From a virus: DNA of 64,000 nucleotides. Location of the stretch: positions 1 to 64,000 of the IMG/VR virus record IMGVR_UViG_3300044701_003953. One strand, written 5' to 3'. Shown one piece after another: positions 23,928 through 31,540 of the stretch (within the stretch, counting starts at the first letter, position 1; every line of letters starts with the position of its first letter). The notes below the pieces were generated by a model that was not told the origin of the DNA, did not search any database, and saw only the letters and a list, made by a program, of their open reading frames with translations. The position numbers were made by a program, and so were the translations under genes.

Positions 23928-24549
23928 TCTTGTTGTATAGATCTTCGATACTACTGTTGTTGTCGACTATATGATCAAAATCTGTCCCTATCCACGCCCA
24001 TTCTGAAGCGTGTACACCCGGGTACATCTGTGGCATTAATTGACCGTGATCTTCGAGAATGTATTGCTCTAACTCTGGGGTAGTGTTTTCTCGCAAAGCA
24101 CATTCGTACCACTCCGGTAAGTCTCCGCGCTGTACCCATATCACAGACCCCCCAGCTCTCTTGATGGCTGCGATTTCGTTGGGGAAACGGCAATCAGAAA
24201 TCACTAGGTCGTCAAGGCTTGTGCGGAGTTTGTTTTCTAAGCTGGCGATCCAGATATCGTCGTGGAACGCTTTGCGGCATACTTCTGTGCCCCAGTATTG
24301 TAGGACCCAGCGAGGAGTAAGATTGGGCATTCCTAGACGTTCCGACCACCACGGATCCACTTGCTCTCGCCATTCGCGGGCTTGTTTGGTGCGCCCTTCC
24401 AGCATGTCACGATCCCAGCCAAACACCGCGGCGACCGCATCCTTGAGCGTAGCGGCGAAACTTTCTCTCCGGAACTCATGGAAGTTTACTAGATAATCTG
24501 CGGCGGTGTCTTTGCCGCTGCCAATGAACCCACATATGCCTACGATCAT
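23908..24549 (-). CDS. gp1: Deoxynucleoside monophosphate kinase gp1
   Basis: 213 residues. The P-loop is GFIGSGKDTAADYL near the N-terminus. LTPRWVLQYWGTEVCR, DLVISDCRFPNEIAAIKRAGG and WVQRGDLPEWYE are typical of T4-type dNMP kinase. It phosphorylates dNMPs (in T4 including the modified dCMP) for phage DNA synthesis. It converges on the HNH-like gene with a 20 bp overlap. Confidence 0.85.
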   Translation of the reverse strand: MIVGICGFIGSGKDTAADYLVNFHEFRRESFAATLKDAVAAVFGWDRDMLEGRTKQAREWREQVDPWWSERLGMPNLTPRWVLQYWGTEVCRKAFHDDIWIASLENKLRTSLDDLVISDCRFPNEIAAIKRAGGSVIWVQRGDLPEWYECALRENTTPELEQYILEDHGQLMPQMYPGVHASEWAWIGTDFDHIVDNNSSIEDLYNKIKNLVR

Positions 24550-24593
24550 GACGAATCTCCTTTGGTACAGTATACACTATACCACCGAACATG

Positions 24594-24986
24594 TCAAACA
24601 CCGTATTTGTTCGTTTTGCGGGTTGGCACAGGACTGCGATTGTTTATATCGCTTAATTCTAGGCTTTTTTCTTGTGGGTTTGGTTTCAGTGCGTCGTCCC
24701 ACTCGACACCAACGGACCGATATGCCCGTTTTAGCATCTCCGATTCTAGTTTCGTGTAAGGTGCGGCTATGTTGTTACGGCCACACCAACTCTGGTCGGG
24801 TACAGATGATTCTGCTTTGCCATCAGACGCGGCTACTGCCATCATCACACGATTCAAGTCGTAGACACGATCGGCTGTGCCCGCTACACGATGTGCCGCA
24901 GGTATAGCCATTTCTTGATCTTTTCGTGGTTTGAGATTGTTGCGCACGGTTCCGGTGCGCCCTTCGGTGATTTCACGAGCTCGCAT
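24594..24986 (-). CDS. Conserved phage hypothetical protein, 130 aa, possible packaged protein
   Basis: The protein contains DLNRVMMAVAASDG, SWCGRNNIAAPYTKLESEMLKRAYRSVG and SPVPTRKTNKYGV, blocks I have seen in aquatic T4-like phage hypotheticals. The N-terminus MRAREITEG has an ITE|G site at residues 6-8 that fits gp21 cleavage. A TCTAAATA word lies 5 nt before the ATG. Function is unknown. Confidence 0.6.
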   Translation of the reverse strand: MRAREITEGRTGTVRNNLKPRKDQEMAIPAAHRVAGTADRVYDLNRVMMAVAASDGKAESSVPDQSWCGRNNIAAPYTKLESEMLKRAYRSVGVEWDDALKPNPQEKSLELSDINNRSPVPTRKTNKYGV

Positions 24987-24991
24987 ACTAC

Positions 24992-24999
24992 TATTTAGA
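24992..24999 (-). promoter_or_regulatory. Promoter word, start-proximal
   Basis: The minus strand reads TCTAAATA, 5 nt before the ATG at 24986. Confidence 0.4.
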
Positions 25000-25031
25000 A
25001 TGCGATTGTGTTCTTTTGACCTACAGAAGTA

Positions 25032-25319
25032 TTAACGGAAGCGATTGAGTTTGTTGATCAAGCGACTGGCGGTGTTGATCTTTTTGGTGCGCTGTGCTCT
25101 ACGAGCCTGTGGCTTTTCGGTCCTAGCACGAGTCTTTTTCATGCGTTCTCGTTTAGCTACATCTATCTGATCGTTACAGTCACTGACTTGAGGGACTACA
25201 CGACCTTTGCGTGGGCCCGTTGTACAGCGCCATTTTAAAACAGGTTTGCCGCCACGAGTAGTAGTCTTGCGACGTGTCCAGACCATCTTGTGTTCCGTGA
25301 TGATCTCAGAGATTTTCAT
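25032..25319 (-). CDS. Very basic hypothetical protein, 95 aa, candidate internal DNA-binding protein
   Basis: Roughly a third of the residues are Lys or Arg (for example KKTRARTEKPQARRAQRTKK), with a central CTTGPRKGRVVPQVSDC cysteine pair. The start at 25319 overlaps the gp13 stop (TGATG). The N-terminus MKISEIITEH has an ITE|H site at residues 7-9 that fits prohead protease processing. This resembles T4 internal proteins that are packaged with DNA. No homologue was named. Confidence 0.6.
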   Translation of the reverse strand: MKISEIITEHKMVWTRRKTTTRGGKPVLKWRCTTGPRKGRVVPQVSDCNDQIDVAKRERMKKTRARTEKPQARRAQRTKKINTASRLINKLNRFR

Positions 25320-26191
25320 CAGCCTGTGATCCAAGTCAAAGGCATGGAGCCATCGACATAATCTTTGAGTTGTTGTTCGAGTGCGTCCATCTCAGCTTGC
25401 GCTTCGCTCTTGAGAGCAGAACCGTTTAATGCTGTGCCGCCCTGTGGACCGGCGATGGAGGCGAACTTCTCACGAGCTTCGCCCACGATGCGCTTGGCGA
25501 AACTGTAGGCATAGTCTTGGAGCCATGGGAAGATCATGTGATCATTGAACAGCATGATATCAGGTTTATAGTTATACAACCACAGCATCACAGGTTCTGT
25601 GCCCGACCCTGCGGGCATCTTGCGCACGATGGTAAGTTTCTTAGTAGCAGGATTGAATGTGAAATTCATGTGGCCGCCGAACATCTTCATGGCTAACTTT
25701 TGATAATCCACAAACAGTTCGTAACTAGAAAGGCCACCTACACGTCCGGCCACCAACATATAAGTGTTTAAATAACCCGAAGCAAAGGGCTCAAATTGAC
25801 TGGCTGTAGTGCCCGATACCGATCCGATACCACGACGTAGTATCTGGCGGACGGCCATGACTTCGCGTGGTAATATGTATTCTTGTGTTTCGGGAAGGAG
25901 TTCCATGAATGCATAACTCTCTTCCTGACTGTTAGAAGCACGTTGGCGATACTTGATCAGTGCTTGGTTGATAGCCAGATTGTAGTGCTCGGGATCTAGC
26001 TCAACATCAACGATCTGATCAGCGAGGCGCAGTCTGATATAGTCCGTGATCTCAGCACGTTTGGCTTCGACTACTTCTAGTTGGCTAGCATCGAACGCGA
26101 TGGGACCTGCGCCTGTGCCCGTGTTGGGGTCATACAGGTTATCGGTTTGGATGTTTAAGTTGGCATCAAGCCCGGTTTTAAGTGTGGCCAT
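25319..26191 (-). CDS. gp13: Neck protein gp13
   Basis: 290 residues (T4 gp13 309). Blocks: ALIKYRQRASNSQEESYAFMEL, YILPREVMAVRQILRRGIG, GRVGGLSSYELFVDYQKLAMKMFGG, FPWLQDYAYSFAKRIVGEAREKFASIAGPQGGTALNG. These match gp13 of marine T4-like phages. With gp14 it closes the filled head and provides the tail docking site. CATAAATA precedes it. Confidence 0.85.
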   Translation of the reverse strand: MATLKTGLDANLNIQTDNLYDPNTGTGAGPIAFDASQLEVVEAKRAEITDYIRLRLADQIVDVELDPEHYNLAINQALIKYRQRASNSQEESYAFMELLPETQEYILPREVMAVRQILRRGIGSVSGTTASQFEPFASGYLNTYMLVAGRVGGLSSYELFVDYQKLAMKMFGGHMNFTFNPATKKLTIVRKMPAGSGTEPVMLWLYNYKPDIMLFNDHMIFPWLQDYAYSFAKRIVGEAREKFASIAGPQGGTALNGSALKSEAQAEMDALEQQLKDYVDGSMPLTWITG

Positions 26192-26212
26192 TTACTGTGT
26201 CCTATTACACAG

Positions 26213-26220
26213 TATTTATG
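26213..26220 (-). promoter_or_regulatory. T4-like late promoter word for gp13
   Basis: The minus strand reads CATAAATACT, 21 nt before the ATG at 26191. Confidence 0.6.
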
Positions 26221-26223
26221 GCC

Positions 26224-27399
26224 TTACTGGACTTTGAGTAACAGGATGTCAGCGTTGATGCGCCCGTTGAGTTTAGCTTCGGTGGCACGGATCTCGTCCA
26301 AGAATTTGCGTAGCTGGACTTTAGATGCTTTGCCAAATTCCCGCAGTTTTTCCTCGGGTTTGCGGAGTGTCTTGCTCACGCTCTTAGACTCGTCATACCC
26401 AGTGATCGAAGTACCTTTGACTCCAAGCTCGTTAAATTGGGCAGCTACATACTTGCCTAGTTTGCGTGTCTTGACGTTATAAACCCATAGCTCTTGTGCG
26501 CCGATAATGTCCGAAGGAGATACAGATACCAATTTAAGGCTCTTATCTTCTTTGAGATATTTGAGCTTGGCTACCACTTTTTCTTTGCTCGGGGCTTTCT
26601 TGACACGGGCTTTGCGCTGTGTCTTCTTGACTTTCTCGAAGCTGTCGATATCGGCGAGGATACGATCGAGCCAACCAATGATGCGTTTGTAGTCAGCGGC
26701 TTTGAGATGGTTGTACCCTTCTTTGAGCTGTTCGTCCTGTCCCGATTTGGCCAGCTCTAGTTCATCTTTTTTATCCTGGAAAAGCACTCGCACTTTACCG
26801 ATCTGCGCTTGCGGCACTTTCTGTGTGGTCAGGAAATCATAGGCTTTATGATCCGTTTTGGCATTAGTATGGACTTCATCGACCCAGCCTTCCATCTCGC
26901 CTAATACTTCTGACAGTTTCTCATTGAGACGGTCCTGGATAGTGGGACGATAAGGTTCGGGTTTCTTTTCTCCCTTCGCCACTGGCTCGTCCGCGTCGTC
27001 GTTGGCATGCTTCGCGGCGTCTGCGATCCATCCGCGGATCTTTTCCAGTGCGTTATCTTTAAGCGGCATGCCTTGTTCGTTGGCCTTGATCAGGCTACAA
27101 AGAGTCATCGGGGTATGACGATCTGGGCTCTTGATATATGCCTTCGCTGTTTCGGGGTCGATTTTACCCGATGTCTTGACCCACTCGTTGACATATTTCC
27201 GCAGTTCTTTGACCGAATAGAAATAGTTGTAATAACGGAGACTGTTCCGTAGATGATGATCGAAATCATCATCGCTCATGGCCCAAGCACGTTCGGCGTC
27301 CCATGCTGGTTCACCGCCAGTGTACTTCTCGTCGGCGAACAACGGGTTTCGGGTGGCTTTGACTTTAGCTTTGATCGTCTTACCGTTTACTTTTACCAT
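26224..27399 (-). CDS. Hypothetical protein, 391 aa, lysine-rich, coiled-coil
   Basis: The first 110 residues are a compact domain (WAMSDDDFDHHLRNSLRYYNYFYSVKELRKYV, then PMTLCSLIKANEQG). The rest is long charged helices with many Lys and Glu. It is probably a virion or DNA-associated protein given its place next to gp13 and gp14. No family was recognised. Confidence 0.6.
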   Translation of the reverse strand: MVKVNGKTIKAKVKATRNPLFADEKYTGGEPAWDAERAWAMSDDDFDHHLRNSLRYYNYFYSVKELRKYVNEWVKTSGKIDPETAKAYIKSPDRHTPMTLCSLIKANEQGMPLKDNALEKIRGWIADAAKHANDDADEPVAKGEKKPEPYRPTIQDRLNEKLSEVLGEMEGWVDEVHTNAKTDHKAYDFLTTQKVPQAQIGKVRVLFQDKKDELELAKSGQDEQLKEGYNHLKAADYKRIIGWLDRILADIDSFEKVKKTQRKARVKKAPSKEKVVAKLKYLKEDKSLKLVSVSPSDIIGAQELWVYNVKTRKLGKYVAAQFNELGVKGTSITGYDESKSVSKTLRKPEEKLREFGKASKVQLRKFLDEIRATEAKLNGRINADILLLKVQ

Positions 27400-27459
27400 T
27401 TCGTGTATTTCCTATGCGGAGTGGATTATCGCTATTATAAAGGTCATTTGAGTTATCAG

Positions 27460-27732
27460 TCAACCACAAAGGTGTGCCAGTGTTATATACTGCTCGATCT
27501 GGACCAATCTCTCGTCCGTTTTGGCTCGCAACTCCTCCAAACGGTTCGTTTCCCGGTGTAAACGGCGGCATTCTACCTCCTCCCGGCTTATTTCGGTAAG
27601 CAAGGCTTCCACGTTTTTATACATACGACCTAGATCCATCCGTGATTGCGGATTCTGGATGCTAGAGATCTGTATCCAAATTTGGTTGGCTCGTTGGCGC
27701 AGTTCTTCGGGCATGTTGACAGTATATAGCAT
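27460..27732 (-). CDS. Hypothetical coiled-coil protein, 90 aa
   Basis: Almost entirely one charged helix (LRQRANQIWIQISSIQ, then LLTEISREEVECRRLHRETNRLEEL). It is divergent from gp14. No family was recognised. Confidence 0.55.
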   Translation of the reverse strand: MLYTVNMPEELRQRANQIWIQISSIQNPQSRMDLGRMYKNVEALLTEISREEVECRRLHRETNRLEELRAKTDERLVQIEQYITLAHLCG

Positions 27733-27752
27733 TTCGCGGCAAACGCCAAATC

Positions 27753-27760
27753 ACTAAATA
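27753..27760 (+). promoter_or_regulatory. Plus-strand promoter word for the gp14-gp15 unit
   Basis: ACTAAATACTAG starts here, 19 nt before the gp14 ATG, with AAGAGGA as ribosome site. Confidence 0.5.
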
Positions 27761-27779
27761 CTAGATAAGAGGACTCGAA

Positions 27780-28946
27780 ATGCCCAGATTAAGCCTTTGG
27801 AAAGACGGTAAAAAGACTAACGATTACAAGTTCATGGATAAGCGTATCCACGAGATGTTCACCGTTGGCGGCACTGGCATCAATGTCCACAAATACCTGG
27901 GACCGATCGATCAGGGCGACACCGGCGATGCTACTAAACCCAGTTATCTGAATCAGAGTGAGCAAAACATCCAGGACTTGCTATTCGTAGAAAACCGCGA
28001 TCGCAAGTATGATTCCGATGTGTATAACATGCGTGGTATCTACAATCGCGGGGATCAGGATTTTGATCTCAGCCAATTTGGTATCTTCTTGAGTGCCGGT
28101 ACCACATTCATGGTGTTCCATTACAACGACATGATCGAGACACTGGGCCGCAAACTCATAGCCGGCGACGTGCTTGAGTTCATGCACTTACGCGACGATC
28201 ATCCCCTAGACGACGATGTTCCTGCTGCACTAAAAAGATACTATGTAGTGGGAGATGCCAGTTTTGCCGCTGAGGGTTTTACCCCCACTTGGTGGCCACA
28301 TCTATGGCGTGTGAAACTCAATCCGTTAGTAGACAGCCAAGAGTACAAAGACATACTTAACAAAATCAAAGTCGGAGATACAGATACCCCCATCGCCGAC
28401 ATACTCAGTACCTATGACAAGTATCTAGGCATCAATGATGCTGTGATCGAACAGGCCGAGTCCGAAGTTCCGGCATCAGGTTACGACACCAGCACATTAT
28501 TGCTGCCTAGAGCTGCAGGAGAGCCTACAGGAGTCACTGCCGACAGCGGCAAATCGGTAGAAGAACTCAATGACGTTGGTAATGCTACTGCCGACTCGGC
28601 GCCTACAACGATCTACAAAAAACCCACTGGTTATCTTACCAGTGACGGGCTCGCACCCAATGGTGAAAATATCTCGGCTGGAATCAGTTTTCCCGAATCG
28701 CCGATCGAAGGAAACTATTTCTTGAGACTGGATTATCTTCCAAATCGTTTGTTTAGGTACAACGGTTCGCGTTGGGTCAAAGTCGAAGATGCTGTACGCA
28801 CATCATTGACTAATAATTCTGACGACAACAAAACTCTTCGTGCCTCGTTTACACATAATACCAGCACATACAACGATCTCAACGGAGATACCATGCCAGT
28901 CAAACAAAGCCTATCTAAGGCATTTACTCCTAAGGCCGATAACTAA
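27780..28946 (+). CDS. gp14: Neck protein gp14-like
   Basis: 388 residues, longer than T4 gp14 (256). The gp14-like core is residues about 60-200 (DLSQFGIFLSAGTTFMVFHYND, LIAGDVLEFMHLRDDH, RYYVVGDASFAAEGFTPTWWPHLWRVKLNPLVDSQEYKDIL). The C-terminal half carries a beta-rich extension with YFLRLDYLPNRLFRYNGSRWVKV, a sequence type also found in fibres of this phage. It directly precedes gp15, as in T4. The gene shares its last base with the gp15 start (TAATG). Confidence 0.65.
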   Translation: MPRLSLWKDGKKTNDYKFMDKRIHEMFTVGGTGINVHKYLGPIDQGDTGDATKPSYLNQSEQNIQDLLFVENRDRKYDSDVYNMRGIYNRGDQDFDLSQFGIFLSAGTTFMVFHYNDMIETLGRKLIAGDVLEFMHLRDDHPLDDDVPAALKRYYVVGDASFAAEGFTPTWWPHLWRVKLNPLVDSQEYKDILNKIKVGDTDTPIADILSTYDKYLGINDAVIEQAESEVPASGYDTSTLLLPRAAGEPTGVTADSGKSVEELNDVGNATADSAPTTIYKKPTGYLTSDGLAPNGENISAGISFPESPIEGNYFLRLDYLPNRLFRYNGSRWVKVEDAVRTSLTNNSDDNKTLRASFTHNTSTYNDLNGDTMPVKQSLSKAFTPKADN

Positions 28947-30376
28947 TGAGCCACCCAAACTTTTTCTACGACGGTCAGATACGACGATTTATCATGCAGT
29001 TCATACGCATGGTATCTAATTTTTACGTGGAGTTCGGCCAAGACCGAGATGGAAACCTAAGCCTGCAACGTGTACCTGTGATCTACGGAGATCAAAGTCG
29101 GCAAGCTGCACAGATACTTCGTGGTAATTCAGAAAACGCTTTACCGTCAGTGCCAGCAATGGCCGTATATGTTTCCGGACTCGACTACGACCGAGAAAGA
29201 GTGCAAGAGCCCAGTCATGTCAGTAAGATAAGCCTAAGGCAACAAAGGTATGATCCCGATACCGGGAACTATGATCCTACCCGTAGTGATTCGTTTACGG
29301 TAGAACGCATCATGCCGGTCCCGTATCGACTTACCCTCAAGCTCGATATCTGGACTTCTAATACCGAGCAGAAATTACAACTCATTGAGCAAATCGCCAC
29401 CTTGTTTAATCCTGCGCTAGAAATACAAAGTACTGATAATTATATCGACTGGACATCATTGAGCGCAGTATTCTTAACAGGTACCAATTGGGACTCAAGA
29501 GTAGTGCCAATGGGCAATGATGAACCCATCAGCATTTCAACATTGACTTTTGAATTGCCGATTTGGATTTCTGCTCCGGCCAAGGTACAAAAACTCGGAG
29601 TAGTGTACAAAATCATCAATTCTATCTACGACGCCGACGGCAATATCGCAAAAACCGTGTTCGATGACGAAAGTTATCTCTCTCGTCGAGTGATAGCACC
29701 ATTTGGTTTCAAGGTAGTCTATATCGGAGATAAAGTAACTTTGGTCAAAAACAGTACTGTGGTCAATGGAGAAGAGCATCCCGAGGTAGCCACGAGTTGG
29801 AAAACTCTCATCGACTACTACGGTGAACTAAAAGATGGACTCAGCGAACTACGCCTAAGACATTTTGACTCAAACTTTGAGTTGATAGGACATGTTAGTT
29901 ACAATCCTTTAGACGAAAGCCAACTGATATTCAACCTCGATCCCGACTCAGCGCCTGTTAATACTTTGACTAATGTGCATGCGATAATCGATCCTTATAC
30001 TATCAACTTAGATAAGCCAATTGGTCGCAGACCACAATATGCCAATCCTCCTGGTGAGCCCGAGCACCCACTTTATCGCATTTTCGTCACGGCGCCAGAA
30101 ATCGGAGATAGATTTTTAATATTGAATCCAATTGGTAGTCTAGACAACACTCAAGCCGCTGAAGTGTGGGCGGACCCAAATTTTGTCGCCGAAGCCAATG
30201 ATATCATTGAGTGGAATGGATCTACATGGCGTGTAGTATTCCATAGCCAGCGAGAATCAAACACCCAGTATGTAACGAACTTAAATACTGGCGTACAGTA
30301 TAGATGGTATCAAGGATCATGGGCCAAGAGCACAGAAGGAATATATCAAGAAGGCGAGTGGAGCATCGTAATCTAG
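28946..30376 (+). CDS. gp15: Tail sheath stabiliser gp15, extended
   Basis: 476 residues against 272 in T4. The N-terminal 230 residues follow gp15: FFYDGQIRRFIMQFIRMVSNFYVEF, VPVIYGDQSRQAAQILRG, SFTVERIMPVPYRLTLKLDIWTSN, IEQIATLFNPALEIQS, ISISTLTFELPIWISAPAKV. The C-terminal 240 residues are a beta-rich addition. gp15 caps the tail end and joins it to the neck. Confidence 0.85.
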   Translation: MSHPNFFYDGQIRRFIMQFIRMVSNFYVEFGQDRDGNLSLQRVPVIYGDQSRQAAQILRGNSENALPSVPAMAVYVSGLDYDRERVQEPSHVSKISLRQQRYDPDTGNYDPTRSDSFTVERIMPVPYRLTLKLDIWTSNTEQKLQLIEQIATLFNPALEIQSTDNYIDWTSLSAVFLTGTNWDSRVVPMGNDEPISISTLTFELPIWISAPAKVQKLGVVYKIINSIYDADGNIAKTVFDDESYLSRRVIAPFGFKVVYIGDKVTLVKNSTVVNGEEHPEVATSWKTLIDYYGELKDGLSELRLRHFDSNFELIGHVSYNPLDESQLIFNLDPDSAPVNTLTNVHAIIDPYTINLDKPIGRRPQYANPPGEPEHPLYRIFVTAPEIGDRFLILNPIGSLDNTQAAEVWADPNFVAEANDIIEWNGSTWRVVFHSQRESNTQYVTNLNTGVQYRWYQGSWAKSTEGIYQEGEWSIVI

Positions 30377-30834
30377 AGAGTTGCGGTGCTCTAATCTATT
30401 GCGTTCCAACGAAAAGATATTTGTTTTTGTTACGAAACCATGACCGACATGAAGGTTCGTGGGGATTAGTCGGCGGCAAAATCGAAAAAGACGAAACTGT
30501 TGTTGACGGTCTACGTAGAGAAATCCAAGAAGAAATTGGTGAAGTTGACTACAAAAAAATAATACCCATCGAAAAGTTCACTAGCGACAACGAAAGATTC
30601 TTCTTTCACACTTTCCTTATTCCAGTCAAAGACGAATTTGTTCCTAAATTAAATAGCGAACACAGAGGCTATTGTTGGGTAGGCATAAAAGATTACCCCC
30701 GGCCGTTACATCCGGGGGTATGGCGTAGTTTTAAATTTGATTCCGTGATAGCAAAACTATCAACTATGGAATCTGTGTTAGCCGATGTCGGCTTCCAAGA
30801 CAAACTCACGAGTGGAAACAGTACGGAAGTTTGA
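30319..30834 (+). CDS. Nudix hydrolase
   Basis: 171 residues. The Nudix box is complete: GKIEKDETVVDGLRREIQEE followed by IGEV, giving G-x5-E-x7-RE-x2-EE-x-G. Flanking strands (ALIYCVPTKRYLFLLRN, WGLVGGKIE) fit the fold. Nudix enzymes hydrolyse nucleoside diphosphates linked to other groups; the substrate is unknown. Its start lies inside the 3' end of gp15 (58 bp overlap), with an alternative ATG at 30304, and its 3' end overlaps the convergent 225-residue gene by 57 bp. Confidence 0.85.
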   Translation: MGQEHRRNISRRRVEHRNLESCGALIYCVPTKRYLFLLRNHDRHEGSWGLVGGKIEKDETVVDGLRREIQEEIGEVDYKKIIPIEKFTSDNERFFFHTFLIPVKDEFVPKLNSEHRGYCWVGIKDYPRPLHPGVWRSFKFDSVIAKLSTMESVLADVGFQDKLTSGNSTEV

Positions 30835-31455
30835 TAACGATTTCCATTCTGTTGGCACATAACCATCGGCACTGAAACCCTGTACTAATACAAAGTCTAC
30901 CTCAGGATAAGTCTCCATAACAAGCTTCATAGATTGCGCCCAGAATGGACGATCGGGGTCAGCTTCGCATCCTAATAGATAAACTTTACTATGTCCATCA
31001 AAACAGGCCATGTAAGCAGCAATGGCGCCCGAGTTCCAGGCTGGATCTTGTGGTACCAGATAGAACTTGCCGGGATAGTCTAAGACGTTGCCAGCGTTGG
31101 TGTAAACGATGTGATTCTTGCAATAGCCGCTCTTGGCTACTGTCTGGGCATTTTCTCGGCCGACTACTACCAGGAAATCAACTTCGATGTCTTTGTAGAC
31201 ATCATTGCAACCATAGGTCTGTAGTTTGCTCTCGCCCAGGATACCACCTTTGTGGTTCTTGATCAAGCGTAGATCAAATTTCTTGGCTGTATCACCACCA
31301 CCGATCACGATGGCTTGGCTGGTTAAGTGGTTGTTGAACACATTGTTGGGCACCCACTCGCGCTCGTATTGTTGATCATTACCGGATACTGTCATCTGTG
31401 TCGTGACTTCTTCACCGGTGTAAGTGGCACGATATTTTTGTTCAATTTTAAACAT
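30778..31455 (-). CDS. Rossmann-like hypothetical protein (DUF115/MAF-like pattern)
   Basis: 225 residues. After a beta N-terminus comes AIVIGGGDTAKKFDLRLI, then VDFLVVVGRENAQTVAKS, HIVYTNAGNVLDYP, and SGAIAAYMACFDGHSKVYLLGCEADPDRP. The order resembles DUF115/MAF-type proteins linked to glycosylation. The match is by pattern only. It lies between Nudix and the fibre genes on the minus strand; a GGAG site precedes the start. Confidence 0.5.
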   Translation of the reverse strand: MFKIEQKYRATYTGEEVTTQMTVSGNDQQYEREWVPNNVFNNHLTSQAIVIGGGDTAKKFDLRLIKNHKGGILGESKLQTYGCNDVYKDIEVDFLVVVGRENAQTVAKSGYCKNHIVYTNAGNVLDYPGKFYLVPQDPAWNSGAIAAYMACFDGHSKVYLLGCEADPDRPFWAQSMKLVMETYPEVDFVLVQGFSADGYVPTEWKSLSNFRTVSTREFVLEADIG

Positions 31456-31508
31456 AGTTGGCTAGCTCCAAAAGTCTATACTACTACTTATCAAAAATCT
31501 CCAAGATC

Positions 31509-31522
31509 AGCCCGGGTGGGCT
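31509..31522 (-). terminator. Weak hairpin after the LamG/Ig fibre gene
   Basis: A 5 bp GC stem (AGCCC/GGGCT, loop GGGT); the nearest T tract on the minus strand is about 11 nt further. Possible but weak terminator. Confidence 0.35.
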
Positions 31523-31540
31523 GTGAAATCTCACTATTCG

